A DNA stretch of 64,000 nucleotides. Source: Timema cristinae. Taxonomy: Eukaryota > Arthropoda > Insecta > Phasmatodea > Timematidae. Made by a program: the position numbers and the translations under genes. Location: positions 26,592,419 to 26,656,418 of the forward strand of contig JBCFYV010011135.1 of assembly GCA_039000515.1 (NCBI GenBank), given 5' to 3'. Shown piece after piece: positions 45,902 to 57,110 of this stretch (positions are counted from its first letter, which is position 1; every line of letters begins with the position of its first letter). A model generated the notes under the pieces. It saw only the letters and a program-made list of their open reading frames with translations. It was not told the DNA's origin and did no database searches.

Positions 45902-45922
45902 CCTCTGGCCACTGCACGCAAA
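45902..45922 (-). CDS. Rbfox1: Rbfox exon encoding CVQWPE (21-nt microexon)
   Basis: A 21-nt exon read on the minus strand. The acceptor follows a T-rich tract ending TTTCAG and the donor is GTAGGT. It enters in phase 1 (two bases TT complete a codon), encodes C-V-Q-W-P-E, and leaves one G that joins CG of the next exon to give alanine. CVQWPE directly before an ALRGVAIQRGR block matches my recollection of insect Rbfox proteins just after the RRM. Its length is a multiple of three and both boundaries are phase 1, so it could be skipped without a frameshift. The next upstream exon should end in phase 1 after the RRM and was not found in the window. Confidence 0.85.
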
Positions 45923-46810
45923 CTGAAACAACAACAAAACACAAGCATACCCTTAGCCTTACTCACAAATACACAACAGACAAAATGTTACCGGTCACAT
46001 ACTAAATAAAGAGTCTTAAAGACCGAACCTCCAATAAAGAGGTGTCGTTTTTTTTATATCTCATGCAGCACCAGAGTGAGTAAAAATCTACTTTGGGGAA
46101 AAAAAAAAAATCCTCTCACATTTATGACAATTTTTTTTTTTTAAATGAGCCCTTAACATTATTTCACCCATTGTTGTACGTCTGCCGATAGTAAAGAACA
46201 ATAAAATTATATTCTCTTTACAAGACCAATGTTTTTTCTCCCTTTCAATTATTTGGAAAATGTTTATTTAATCATAAGAAATAAAAAAAAAAAGTCATCG
46301 AAAAACAAGTGTATTAAGGAAGAAGGGGGACCGGGGTCCTATTCAGCCCACTTTCTCATCTCAAAGTTGGTAGGTAGATAACGTATAAAAATTCTAAAAC
46401 TAAACAAAACACACGCACACTCCATTTAACCTGAATGACAAACTACACTATGGCCCTATATTACATGTTGTGCCAAACCTTGCAAGTTAAGCTAGTTATC
46501 GGGGCAAACAAAGGGCACATATTATGTGAGGTTCCCCTTCACCCCCTTTCCTTTGGATATGCCAGGATGAAAAGGGGGAGAGGGGGAGAAAAGATTGTGA
46601 ATAGCTTTTAATAGACATCAATGAAAATTTGATCACGACACTTGTTACGCAAAATATCTATTATACACATTAAAAGTATCCCCCTGAAGTTCTTAAAGCG
46701 GTGCAAAAATTATATTCTTATTTCTCCATCTCATATTAAATACTTTCTGTGAATAGAGCAAAGTTTTATTTAACGAGTTTTGTCTAGCCTTTGTAAGATT
46801 AGTAGAGAGG
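45923..46810. other. Sequence upstream of the CVQWPE exon, nothing recognised
   Basis: Presumed Rbfox intron. C/T- and A-rich, without an RRM exon. Confidence 0.4.

Positions 46811-46855
<45 letters not shown>
46811..46855. repeat. Poly(A) tract, 45 bases
   Basis: An uninterrupted A run. Its reverse translates as polyphenylalanine, which is not a gene. No retroposon body is evident on either side. Confidence 0.9.
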
Positions 46856-46857
<2 letters not shown>

Positions 46858-48210
46858 GAATATATTCCAAAGTAAGAATGGCATAAATTTGGCTCACACA
46901 AATTTTACACCCAATATATGTTTAATCACGTTGCAAAAGGACTGGAATCGGTTCCTTGATCTTTAAAAATAAACAATTATTTGGTTTTTGCTGTAAACTT
47001 AAATTTATTGTAACACAATAAACAAAGAACCTTTAAAGAATAACTGTAAAAAAAACAATGAAACATACACTAAACATTTTTTTTTTAAATAATTAGGCCT
47101 ACATCAAAAACGTGCTTGTTTTTAGAGTTGAGATTATAATATAAAAAAAAAATCTGTATCCAAATTCCGCATATGTGTTTGTTAAAAAGAAACAATTTTT
47201 TTACTAATATTTTTTTAATTAATACATCTAGAACTATCATGAATAACAAACTATGAGAAATTCTAAACATAGTTTAAGGACAAGCATTTGTAAACCATAA
47301 CCAACATTTTTAATACCATTTTACTTAGGCATTCAAACTAATTTATCTAAAATAACAAAATAACAACCACCTCTAATTGTGTCATAAAAAAAAATGGTGT
47401 CCATTAACAAGCTTAAGAGTGAGACATAAGCACACAATTCATGTTCATGAAGTGTTTTTAACAATCTAGCAGAGAAGGCAGTTTGAACTAATCGATACTC
47501 ATGCAGACTTTCGAGCGAGTTTTAAGATCGACTCGAAGAATAACCTTAACAGAGGGGACATTTTAAAATAAAACCATCACCACTAGCCCGGTTGGGCATA
47601 CAGTAGATATTTTTTTAGTTATATTAACAGCATAAAAAAGTGAGTATATTTTGCGACAGAAAAACGGTTAATTTAAGTTTGTAATTATAAATTTCCAAAG
47701 GCACTCAAAATTAGTGAGTACCAAGGGTATAAAATGAATCCGAAGAAAAACAAGACAAATAACAATGCAATTTACAGGGCATACTTCGGACAGTGACAAG
47801 ACTAATTTTCTCTTTAACGTCAATGCAGTGCCATATTTACTCAATTATAAGACTCTTTTTGTCATTATTAAATCAATTTTTTGAAACAGTAATAACTAGG
47901 GCCCGGATTTTGATGACATGCCTCTTTTCTTAGTTATATTTCAAGAGCATGTTAGGATAGGGAAGTGTGGAGAAAGTTAGCGAGGATGGATTAAGTACAG
48001 AGTTTTTTATAGGTATTTGTACAGTTTCTTGGCTACCCCTTAGGGAAAACGGCCTAATTAAGAATTAATGTGTATAGGACCTATGCATGTATTATTTGGC
48101 CATTATATTTTGGATTGTGAGGTTAGTTTCTTGATGTGTCATTTTCAGGCATTTATCTTATATATATATTCAGTATTTTTTAAATAGATAAATGGAAAAG
48201 GAAAGTGCCC
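46856..48210. other. AT-rich stretch, nothing recognised
   Basis: Presumed Rbfox intron. A slightly GC-richer patch at 47,470-47,590 has no consistent exon. Confidence 0.4.
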
Positions 48211-48214
48211 TTTA

Positions 48215-49600
48215 AGTCTAAGCATACTTTGTACCCCTTGTCACTTATGCAGCAGTAACATAGACAATGAAGATAAGAGAGACTAGGAGAGTGGAAGACA
48301 TGGGAATGAAGTTTGTGAGGAGCATGTTAGCTGTCAGGAAGAGAATCAGGATTAGGAATGAAGTTATCTGGACAAGAGTTGGGTTACAGGGAGTACATGA
48401 GATAGTAGAGGAAGCAAGACTGAGATGGTATGGTCATGTAATGAGGATGTTGGTGTACAGGAGATAGTAGAGGAAGCAAGACTGAGATGGTATGAACATG
48501 TAATGAGGATGTTGGAGTACATGAGATGGTAGAGGAAGCAAGACTGAGATGGTATGGACATGTAATGAGGATGTTGGAGTACATGAGATAGTATAGGAAG
48601 AAAGATTGAGATGGTATGGACACGTAATGAGGATGTTGGAGTATATGAGATAGTAGAGGAAGCAAGACTGAGATGGTATGGACATGTAATGAGGATGTTG
48701 GAGTACAGGAGATAGTAGAGGAAGCAAGGCTGAGATGGTATGGACACGTAATGAGGATGTTGGAGTATATGAGATTGTAGAGGAAGCAAGGCTGAGATGG
48801 TATGGACACGTAATGAGGATGTTGGAGTATATGAGATAGTAGAGGAAGCAAGGCTGAGATGGTATGGACATGTAATGAGGATGTTGGAGTACAGGAGATA
48901 GTAGAGGAAGCAAGGCTGAGATGGTATGGACACGTAATGAGGATGTTGGAGTATATGAGATAGTAGAGGAAGCAAGACTGAGATGGTATGGACATGTAAT
49001 GAGGATGTTGGAGTACATGAGATAGTAGAGGAAGCAAGACTGAGATGGTATGGACACGTAATGAGGATGTTGGAGTATATGAGATAGTAGAGGAAGCAAG
49101 ACTGAGATGGTGTGGACATGTAATGAGGATGTTGGGGTACATGAGATAGTAGAGGAAGCAAGAGTGAGGTGGTGTGGACATGTAATGAGGATGTTGGGGT
49201 ACATGAGATAGTAGAGGAAGTAAGACTGAGATGGTATGGACATGTAATGAGGATGTTGGTGTACATGAGATAGTAGAGGAAGCAAGACTGAGGTGGTATG
49301 AACACGTAATGAGGATGTTGGGGTACATGAGATAGTAGAGGAAGCAAGACTGAGATGGTATGGACATGTAATGAGGATGGAAAAGGAGAGGATTGCAAAT
49401 AGTGTTGGAAATGAAGTATGCAGGTAAAAGGCCATAAAAGTGCTAAGAAATATATGGGAGGAGCAGATGACAGAAAGTGTGCGAATGAGAAGAGACAAAT
49501 GGAATAAATTAAAGGCGAATGAATGGGGGAAGTATAGAGGAAGAGGGAGGCATTTCACTAAACTGACCCGGCCACAGGCTGGAGACAATTGATGATGAAT
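48215..49600 (+). mobile_element. LINE relic (reverse transcriptase C-terminal region) with tandem expansion
   Basis: Plus strand. PLVTYAA-(V/E)-T-stop-TM near 48,235 is the frequent non-LTR polymerase motif L-TYA-ETWTM with a stop. It is followed by RSMLAVRKRIRIRNEVI and HEIVEEARLRWYGHVMRM, the typical region after the thumb. That last segment is expanded into about 16 copies of a 62-bp unit up to 49,376. The 3' part (to about 49,600) ends GACCCGGCCACAGGCTGGAG. The same end lies as fragments at 19.5 and 38.0 kb. Not functional. The clade was not determined. Confidence 0.85.
48420..49378. repeat. 62-bp tandem array, ~16 copies
   Basis: Unit from GAGGATGTTGGAGTACATGA through GATAGTAGAGGAAGCAAG to TGAGATGGTATGGACATG, repeating exactly every 62 bp (48,443, 48,505, 48,567 and so on). 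Because 62 is not a multiple of three, the peptide frame rotates each copy. All three minus-strand frames are open for nearly 1 kb, giving long Ser/His/Leu-rich frames that are not genes. Confidence 0.95.
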
Positions 49601-50302
49601 ACAATATAGGGCGTGAACTTTGTATCTTCTTTATATGTTTGTTTGTAAAATACACATTCCTGGTGAGACTGCAATTAGGCTGGGAGGGTTGAAGCAGGTA
49701 TTTTTGTTAATTAATGTTGTAACCTATATTAATAAAATGGTAAGTTTTGTTGGTTTGTCATGAGCGTCTTGCAATATCTACCTCAAGCGGAGGTCTGACA
49801 TTTTAAAATTAGTAGTCCCTGTGCACTAACATGTACGTACACCTATAGACAGGAATCTTAGAATTTGGATTTTTATTTATTTATTAAAAATTGAGTCATA
49901 ATAAATAAAATAGAGATTTTTTTCTTTCTGAATCAAAGAAAAGCATTACCACGGACAACGCTGGGAATTTCAGTTAGTCTGTAGTATACAAGATTTGAGT
50001 ATTTAAGGCCATTTTTTATTGTATCTATATGTACTTTCTATTTGTTAAGGTGTATGTTTGATTTAGTGGTGTGTTTTTCTTTTCTTTTTAATTTAAACTC
50101 ATTTTTGATAGTTTTTTTTTAGGTCATCAATCAAAAGTCCGGGCCCTTGTAATAAACACATTAAATTAAAGTTTTTTTTTATTTTCAGGGTTTGAGCTCG
50201 AACCTAACATAACTATCACCCTGGTAGCTTCATGCTTGAAGATGTGCCAACACAACTAAAAGAGCGATAGATATTAAAAAAAAAATTAAAAATTATACTA
50301 AC

Positions 50303-50371
50303 ATTTCTCAATTTCGCTGGACATTACAGCGTTTAGGATCGCATCATCAGTAGACATTTTGTATTCAAGTT
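50303..50371 (-). CDS. Candidate 69-nt exon, MSTDDAILNAVMSSEIEK
   Basis: The minus strand has a T-rich tract ending TTTTTTCAG, 69 nt of open sequence and a GTTAGT donor. Phase is 1 in and 1 out, so it would fit immediately upstream of the 45902 exon. It reads LEYK then MSTDDAILNAVMSSEIEK, acidic and free of low complexity, unlike most of this AT-rich region. It contains an ATG and could alternatively be the first coding exon of a short isoform or of another gene, or a transposon scrap. I do not recognise the peptide. Confidence 0.25.
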
Positions 50372-50579
50372 CTGAAAAAATAACAAAACAAAAGGCAAAG
50401 CTATCTTCTATTCTTTTCTTTTTTTAATTTGTGCTTCATCAGATGTAGAATCACACACAAAAAATAAATAAAATTCTATTTAAAAAAAAAACAACAACAT
50501 AGTACTAACAATTTAATCAACTATACGAGGAAGAAGGTTTGGTAAAGAGGGATGGAACCAAATGAAAAGAGGAACGCAA

Positions 50580-50745
50580 TTCACACTCTACACTGCTTCC
50601 ACTGGACAGACGGTCAATGACTGTCTTTTGAAGAAAATCGACCTTTACCGGTCCATTTCTTGACATAGGTTTCATTCCAATCGAAAACCTAGGTCGAGGG
50701 ACTTACCTATTTGTCCAGTGGTGGCAGTGTAAAATGTCGATTGTA
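50580..50745. mobile_element. MITE, same family as 35,378
   Basis: CTACACTGCTTCCACTGGACA pairs with TGTCCAGTGGTGGCAGTGTA. The right flank ATACCTCAAAAAAAGC..AGAGGTTTTTCCTTA is also shared with the 35.6-kb copy, so the element may extend to about 50,845. Confidence 0.72.
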
Positions 50746-51184
50746 TTCCTCATTACAGGCTTAAAGCCATTCCTCTTTCCTATTAACTTTTTACCATAAT
50801 ATACCTCAAAAAAAGCGATTTAGAGGTTTTTCCTTAAAGAGCTAATATATAATTTAATTAACTAGAATAGGAAGAACTTATTCTATATTTTGTATTTAAA
50901 CTTAAATCATTTGCCAAAGTCGAGAAAATATTGCTTGTTTAAAAAGTTACAAAATAAAAACTTCCGCCTTTTTTTTCTTTCACACATACATGGCCTTTTT
51001 CCGTACAGTGAAGAATGGGAAAGATAAGTTCACTTTATAATTTGCACGGAGACCAGATCATGTGACTTATAATCAAGTAAATACAGCAGACACCCACATA
51101 ATTAAAATAAAGGGTAAGCTATGTAGTCATGAAATGAAGATCTCATTTGCATATTTAATATGAATTTAAAAAAAATAGGCATAC

Positions 51185-51392
51185 AATACATACGTTTATA
51201 GAATAGAGATGAGAATAATATAATTTTATAAGAAATATACCTGCAGCTGCATGAATAAAGAGAGGTAAACTGTTTAGGAAAGAATATCCTCAGAATAACC
51301 GACAAGGTTTTAAAACTTGATCTTCTGGTCACTGGGAATAAAGTTTAGCTTTTGAGTTAAAGCATTAGACCATGTGGCCACCGATGCAGGTA
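51185..51392 (-). repeat. SINE family A, diverged
   Basis: AAATATACCTGCAGCTGCAT body, GACCATGTGGCCACCGATGC head. Minus orientation. Confidence 0.6.
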
Positions 51393-51439
51393 ATCCTTAG
51401 AGTGGTTGGTAGAAAAGAGGTAAAAAATAAATCTTACTA

Positions 51440-51655
51440 CAGTAGCCCCGTTGCTTCTTTTGGTGCCGACTGACAGCTGACTTCTGACAGTCAACATTTA
51501 GCTATAATACCTAAGTTTTGACCGTCAGAAGTGAAAGCTGCTAAACACAAGTTTTTGCAGATAATATGGTTCGGCGTAGGGATACATAATGTTGCCTGGT
51601 AACTTTTCAAAGCTGTGAGCTGTCAGTCAGTACCAAAGAAGCCATGGGGCTACTG
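51440..51655. mobile_element. MITE with CAGTAGCCCC TIRs and TA target site
   Basis: CAGTAGCCCCGTTGCTTC..CGACTGACAGCT pairs with AGCTGTCAGTCAG..GAAGCCATGGGGCTACTG. TA flanks both ends. 216 bp, no coding sequence. Confidence 0.88.
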
Positions 51656-51989
51656 TAAATACATAGCTGCATTAGTTTTCAACATAGTTGAAAGTCAAAA
51701 TTAGAGACCTTTTGTGTCATGGCACCAGTTTTTGCTTTCTTTCGTCAAGAATGGCTCTACTAGGTTAACCAAGTCAATTGTCGACTCTGTCCACGAGCTT
51801 CTCATTGGTTTAGAAGAGCTGGTAATTGTTTGGCGTAAGTCCGGTCTGTAAAGGGGATGGTTGAAAATCTCACAGATGAACTATAGTAAAAACCTTTGCA
51901 CAAGCCGCAGCGTGGAGGCCGGCAGAACGATAAACGTTCCACATATTTTGTTTTTGGATCAACCTACATAGCTTCTTCAGCGTTTCCCA

Positions 51990-52328
51990 ATAAACCTCTG
52001 AACTTCGGAGCTCGATCCGTGGCAAAAAGGTGTGAGAGTGCTCAACAAGGGTATTGCTCTCCTATGTGCCCCCCCCCCCCCCCACAAAGGTTTTACTTGA
52101 GGAGTGTGACTGGGAGATTTTCGACCAGACCGACCCTCCTTACGACCAGACTTGGCCTTCTCTTCAGAACGCACTACTCAGCACTTTGAAATCAACGATG
52201 AGCTCATGAAAGAAATCAACAACTCTGCGAGTACCCTGGCGAAGTGGTTGCTTAACAAGGGACTACAAAAACTGTTTCCACGGTAAGATAAGTCCCTGAA
52301 TTTGTGTGGCAGCTGCGTGGAAAAGTAG
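51990..52328 (+). pseudogene. mariner transposase pseudogene, C-terminal third
   Basis: Plus strand, several frames. TKVLLEECDWEIF, then DPPY and PDLA (the HPPYSPDLAP region of mariner), then HFEINDELMKEIN, KGLQKLFPR, an in-frame stop (52,284) replacing the usual tyrosine, DKSLNLCGSCVEK, and the terminal stop at 52,326. This is the end of the mariner catalytic domain and the usual C-terminus. It is a different mariner lineage from the one at 12.9 kb. A 15-base C run interrupts it at 52,069. No TIR pair was found, so it is a truncated relic. Confidence 0.8.
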
Positions 52329-53220
52329 TTCAGCTATAAATATAAGTTTTGTATGGAAAAAAAAATGTCTTTTTTTTTACCAGCCTATCAAAGGTTGACT
52401 TCGTAATGACACTCGTATATTAATTTTGTGAGTAGAGAATTTAACATTTTAAAATTCTGAATGGGTATATTCAATTTACTGAAAACCTGAAAATATAAAG
52501 TGAAACGTCTTATTATATTTGTAAATCAAATATCTAAATTAATATACAAAGTTTGATGCGTTTATATTTTTAAAATGTTATTTTCCTTTAGGAAACAAAA
52601 TGACTAAAACATTTACTTCAATATAGAGAAAAAATATAATGAATTGGCAAAATTGTTAGAACTCCATACCTTTTTTGTTAGCATCAATAAACAAAATCAA
52701 TTTTGTTTTAATATTTATGTACGATAGTAAAATGTTTTTAGCAAACTACTTCAATTCCCTTATTTTTAATTACATCCCTGGACATTTTCCTCCTATCAAA
52801 ATGTTCCTCAACTTAATGACTTTTCAGCCCCCTCCCTTCCTCTATATAGCCACAATCATAAATTTTAGCGAGGAAATAATAAATAGAATTAGATAAAAAC
52901 AAATACAAAGACGATAAACAGTTGTCACTCTTCATTTAAAGGTTCAAAAAAGAATACAGATATATCTCAAGATTAAAACTAATCAAGTGAAAATTATTTA
53001 TGCGGCACAAACTCCACGAAAGCAATTCGGCAGCATGTTTCTCGTTGATGCCAACACTCGTTTTCCCCGATAGGAAGATATAACTGTGTGTTAACTTTTT
53101 AAGGGAAAAAAAAACTATTCCATTATCAAGTTCCGTGTTTTTTTTTTTTTTTTTTCCCCTAATACCAAATTTCTCGCTGTTTTCCAATCCCTTTAGAGAG
53201 AATGAAATTTTTATTCGTTA
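52329..53220. other. AT-rich stretch, nothing recognised
   Basis: No gene. A T run at 53,139-53,155. Confidence 0.4.
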
Positions 53221-53224
53221 TGGA

Positions 53225-53312
53225 TGTCCGAAATGGAGGAGGTGAACAGGAGGCCTCGAGGAAGACCTAGAGACAGGTGGCTGAAAGGAGTGAGGGGAAG
53301 AAAAGTGGTGGT
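53225..53312 (+). mobile_element. LINE polymerase C-terminal scrap
   Basis: Plus-strand reading EEVNRRPRGRPRDRWLKGV, the RPRGRPRxRW motif common near the end of non-LTR retrotransposon ORF2. It is cut off by the SINE that follows. Confidence 0.65.
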
Positions 53313-53317
53313 TTACC

Positions 53318-53565
53318 ACCGCGTCTTACTACCCGTTCGGGTAATACGCCTTAAGTACTAATTATGTTAATGGATTGGGAATTGGGAAGGTTGAATTAGA
53401 AGAAGTGAACCCGCATTTGGGTGGAGGAAGAGTGGAAACCATTTAGAAACCCCCCCCCCCCCCCCAGTTCACCCGACCGAGATTCGAACCTCGATCTCCC
53501 CGTCCTCGGGGTTGAGCTCAACACGACTAGTGCGTTAGCCAACTACACCCCCGAGGCAGGTTTTA
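53318..53565 (-). repeat. SINE family A, well preserved
   Basis: ACCGCGTCTTACTACCCG tail, ACCCGCATTTGGGTGG body, GATTCGAACCTCGATC head. A 16-base C run at 53,450-53,465 lies within it. Minus orientation. Confidence 0.88.
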
Positions 53566-53739
53566 AGGGGAAAGAGAAAGAGAAAAAAAAGGGTTGTAGG
53601 GGTCTAAAGGAAGATAGGACAAACAACTTGCATACTTTTATTTTTTGTTAACTTTTTACCCCCCCCCATCCAAAGGCCTGCCCCCACTCATACGGAGGAT
53701 TAAGTCCCAGAGCCATATAAAATCCTAATAACATGTTTT

Positions 53740-53852
53740 GAAAATTGAAAAATAACACCTGGACACAGGAATCGAACCCAAATATGACATCTATATGGAA
53801 TAATAATCCTCAGTAAAAGCATAAATAATAGCTTTGGCTATTTGAGTCTAAT
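53740..53852. repeat. Collapsed SINE family D inverted pair
   Basis: Begins as a minus copy (CACCTGGACACAGGAATCG) and passes directly into a plus-oriented tail (ATGACATCTATATGG, CATAAATAATAGC). Both heads are missing. Confidence 0.6.
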
Positions 53853-53945
53853 AACACGTTTACACAACCATAAATAAAACACGCAATAGATAATTCAAGT
53901 GCTCATTCAATAGCTAAAAATCATTTGATATTGCCCATCACTACA

Positions 53946-54232
53946 GTATTATTATTAGCACCGCGTCTTACTACCCATTCGGTTTATACGCACTTACGCT
54001 AATGTGTAATGGAAGGGTGATTGTGAGATGAAATGAAGGACCTACAGTTTAACGTGGAATCCGAACCACGGTGGAGGCCTGGCATTCCCCACATTCACAA
54101 GATGTCTTGTCAGAGGTGAAGGAAGGGTTTGGTAATCAGATAAATCTTTGCCGGAACCGAGGATTGAACTCCGGCCGCCAGCACAGAAGTCTGACACCTT
54201 ACCCCTAGACCACCAGGTCACCGAGTTCAACA
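53946..54232 (-). repeat. SINE family B, reverse, complete
   Basis: (ATT)n, tail GCACCGCGTCTTACTACCC, body CCACGGTGGAGGCCTGGC, head GAGGATTGAACTCCGG and TAGACCACCAGGTCACC. Confidence 0.88.
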
Positions 54233-55425
54233 TGTACATAAGTAAAAACCAATGTCTTAGCAGAATGCCCTAAGACGAAGCCTTAATGTATTAAAATCTT
54301 TCGTTTTATATCCCAAATAATTCACAAATAACTCAGTATTTTAGTGGCAAGCCCTGTTCACCTTAAAAACACTAGCAAAGACACAATGAACAAGACATTG
54401 TAGATGATCTTCCTTAACCTCACACCCAGAAATTTAAGATGTCACTGTACTATTTCAATCATCAACATTTCTGGTAAAAATATTCTATCAACGAGTCCAT
54501 CCAGTTCTCGAATTTTCTATATTCATTTTTTAACTTTCGAGTCACGCATGTCCCTTATATATACATATACATGTGAGTGTAAGAGAACTTTAACTCTTTT
54601 TATCGTAGCGAACATTTTAGTTCCTTAAGAGAAAATGAAATAAAATGTAAACTTAAAAATTTGAGCATGGCTCTCGATTAAACTTTTTTTTTTTAAAAGA
54701 ACAATGTCCCAAAATGGAAAAAAATTTCGTGTCTCCCATTTCTACTTGCATCTCGTAATTAGGAGCTTACAGTCGATAAGCTGGTGACTTAAGAATTCCC
54801 CATATTCACTTGAGTCCATTTCCTGACAAATTTAGTTCCCATTATACTTTCTGCCACGTGACTTTGTGGTAATTTATGTACATATTTGTTGCCTCTCTTC
54901 AAGCTATTAGTCATGTTATGTTGATCTAATTCAAAGGAAACTCAATACAACCATCTCTCAGAGAGATTTAATTAAACACTTGTAGCAAAATAGGGGTATG
55001 CATAAAAATATAAATACTTTATGTAAATAAAAATATAAAAAATACCATACAAATATTTAAATATTTTAATAGGTAGATTTATTAATTAACTTTTGAGGCA
55101 TTTAAACACTAAATTAATATAGGTAAATTACCAGTTATAACCAAACGATTTCCCTTTTCTAAATAGTACCAATAATCTACAAAATTCTAGAAACATGCAC
55201 AAAATTTTTGTCTCAAAATTAAATAGATTTGAATATTAAAAATTGAAGACATTTTAATCCCATTAATAGAAACCAGTTTACAAGAATGAAATTAAAGAAC
55301 TAACAAGAAATTGCAATACCATAACTAGAGGTGTCTCGATTATGATTCTAAAATTTTAATCTCTATTCGTTGACGTTTAAAATGCATTTAATCTCAAATT
55401 AAAAGTATGTTACTTATTTAGATAA
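54233..55425. other. AT-rich stretch, nothing recognised
   Basis: Presumed Rbfox intron. The 74-codon frame at 54,404-54,628 has no known motif. Confidence 0.4.
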
Positions 55426-55429
55426 GTAA

Positions 55430-55515
55430 ACCTCGGTGGTGTCGGGCTAAAGTACTCACCTATGGACCCCGATATTCGTGGGTTCAAACCCAGCCGAGCT
55501 CTACAGATTTTTAAC
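55430..55515 (+). repeat. tRNA-like element (SINE family E)
   Basis: CCTCGGTGGTGTCGGGCTAAAG, and B-box GTGGGTTCAAACCCAGCCGAG, could fold into part of a tRNA. The acceptor stem is incomplete and there is no adjacent Pol III T4 stop with proper spacing, so a SINE head is more likely. Confidence 0.5.
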
Positions 55516-56834
55516 AAGTAACATAAATACGTAGCACACCTTCTTTCAGGGGGAAGCCATCAATAGCGGTACTAAGAATCATAATATAATTGTTTTATTT
55601 CGATACCCGTATAAATGGAGAGCTTTGAAGAATCAAATTTGACACCCTTAAATATAAAACTAACTGATAAAATATATTTTTGAATCATATTCTATTTTCA
55701 AAATTAGTGGCAAGAATAGACATAGCTTTCAACTATACAAATTTGACTTTTTTTTAAAAAAAAAGGACTGTTTTAGATACCAACATTAATAGAATAGTAA
55801 AATTATCACTTGATTTTCTACAGATACATTATTTGTATTGAATGATTCAAAACAGTTTACATCAGATACACACTAAAACATATCTAGTTTTTAATAAGAT
55901 AAACTGATTTTAATACTATAATTATAAAATAAACACCAAATGACACATGGCTAAGATTTAAAGAAACATTGAGAATCAATACAAATTAATCGAGCATAAT
56001 TCACTATCAAATTACTTTCTCTAAATTGAAATAAATATATTTAAAAGCTACAAGACAGAGAAACTACAAAAATTAAATGGAATTAAGCTTTAATTAAAAA
56101 TATAGAACATCAAATATGGAAATCTTATTTACTACGGTAGTTTTGATGGCAGCTTGAGGCAGTGAATAGAAATTTAACACAAATTTGAATTAATATGGCG
56201 GTGATAACAGAAATATCCAGGAAGCTAGCATGCACATTTAAAAAAATATTATTTGTCTCTACAAAGTTGAACATGAAGACCATTTACAAATATAACTACG
56301 GTAATTTTTTTTAAATCTATATACCTAACGGTTTACTGATAACGGATGTTTAGTCGTTAAGGTCTAATTGCTTCCTAACTATACATGTCTCTCTCTATAT
56401 ATATAGTCCGGACAAGTTTCATATTATTTTTTGATATCGTTTAATAGTTTCTTCTCTAGGTTACCACTATTGAAAAAAATTACCTGTGTTTCTCAAATAA
56501 CTGAAGAATGGTAAATTTTTTTAATCGTCTAAATGCCATATTTTGTTGTTTATTTATAGTTCAATAAGTAATTACTCTGAGTTAAGCCATAAAGTGTATG
56601 ATATGGTGTAGTAAAAAAATAGTCCCTCCCCCAGCAATATATATTTAAAACATTTTAATCAAAGAATGCTTTTTGATTTTCGTAAAATTTTATTTTTGAC
56701 ACTTTGAATGAATTAGATTTCTACCCTTTTAATAGGGAGTGGGGGTTGAGTCACATAACATATGCCAACATTTTCGAGGACAATTTTTAAATCTCAAAGT
56801 TCACGAGAAACCCAGGAAACACTTTTTTATTTTA
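55516..56834. other. AT-rich stretch, nothing recognised
   Basis: No exon or repeat family that I can support. Confidence 0.4.
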
Positions 56835-57110
56835 AATTAATTTAAATATGACCGAAACCTCTTTTAACCATAATCTAAAGTTCATTAGAAAGCTCTATGA
56901 TTGCTAATAGATGGCAGCACTAACTCAATTTAAATATGAGAGACCTCTTTTAACAATAATCTAAGAGTGTATTATAAAGGTTTCACGATTGTCTAACAGA
57001 TGGCAGCACTAACTCAATTTAAATATGACAAAGATCTCTTTTAACCATAATCTAAAGTGTATTATAAAGCTCTTATGATTGTCTAACAGATGGCAGCACT
57101 AACTCAGTCA
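56835..57110. repeat. ~89-bp satellite, three copies, inverse of 31.5 kb
   Basis: TCTTTTAACCATAATCTAAAG and AGATGGCAGCACTAACTCA repeat three times with AATTTAAATATGA between. This is the reverse complement of the 31,490-31,930 array. Confidence 0.88.

Larger units (their letters stand above)
12488..45922 (-). other. Rbfox1: Rbfox (A2bp1) gene, C-terminal half, seven exons
   Basis: Rbfox proteins are nuclear and cytoplasmic RNA-binding proteins that bind (U)GCAUG through one RRM and control alternative splicing. Here only exons encoding the alanine-, tyrosine- and glycine-rich region after the RRM are visible. In transcript order they are 45922-45902 (21 nt), 36091-35950 (142), 32686-32623 (64), 24958-24938 (21, perhaps optional), 21743-21574 (170), 16325-16262 (64) and 12532-12488 (45 with stop). 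Every junction has AG/GT and the phases agree throughout (1-1, 1-2, 2-0, 0-0, 0-2, 2-0). The joined product runs from CVQWPE to NRFAPY, the C-terminus shared with vertebrate RBFOX1. The exons stand out as GC-rich islands in AT-rich introns. No RRM exon was found; the 5' part should lie above 64,000. The span is at least 33 kb for about 170 codons. Confidence 0.93.

Noticed and set aside
46693..46884. Polyphenylalanine frame, likewise 63,151-63,390
   Set aside because: Translation of poly(A) tracts.
48364..49588. Three overlapping minus-strand open frames of 327-384 codons
   Set aside because: They are the antisense of a 62-bp tandem array. The open frames follow from the unit lacking stops in rotation, and the peptide is a simple His/Ser/Leu repeat.
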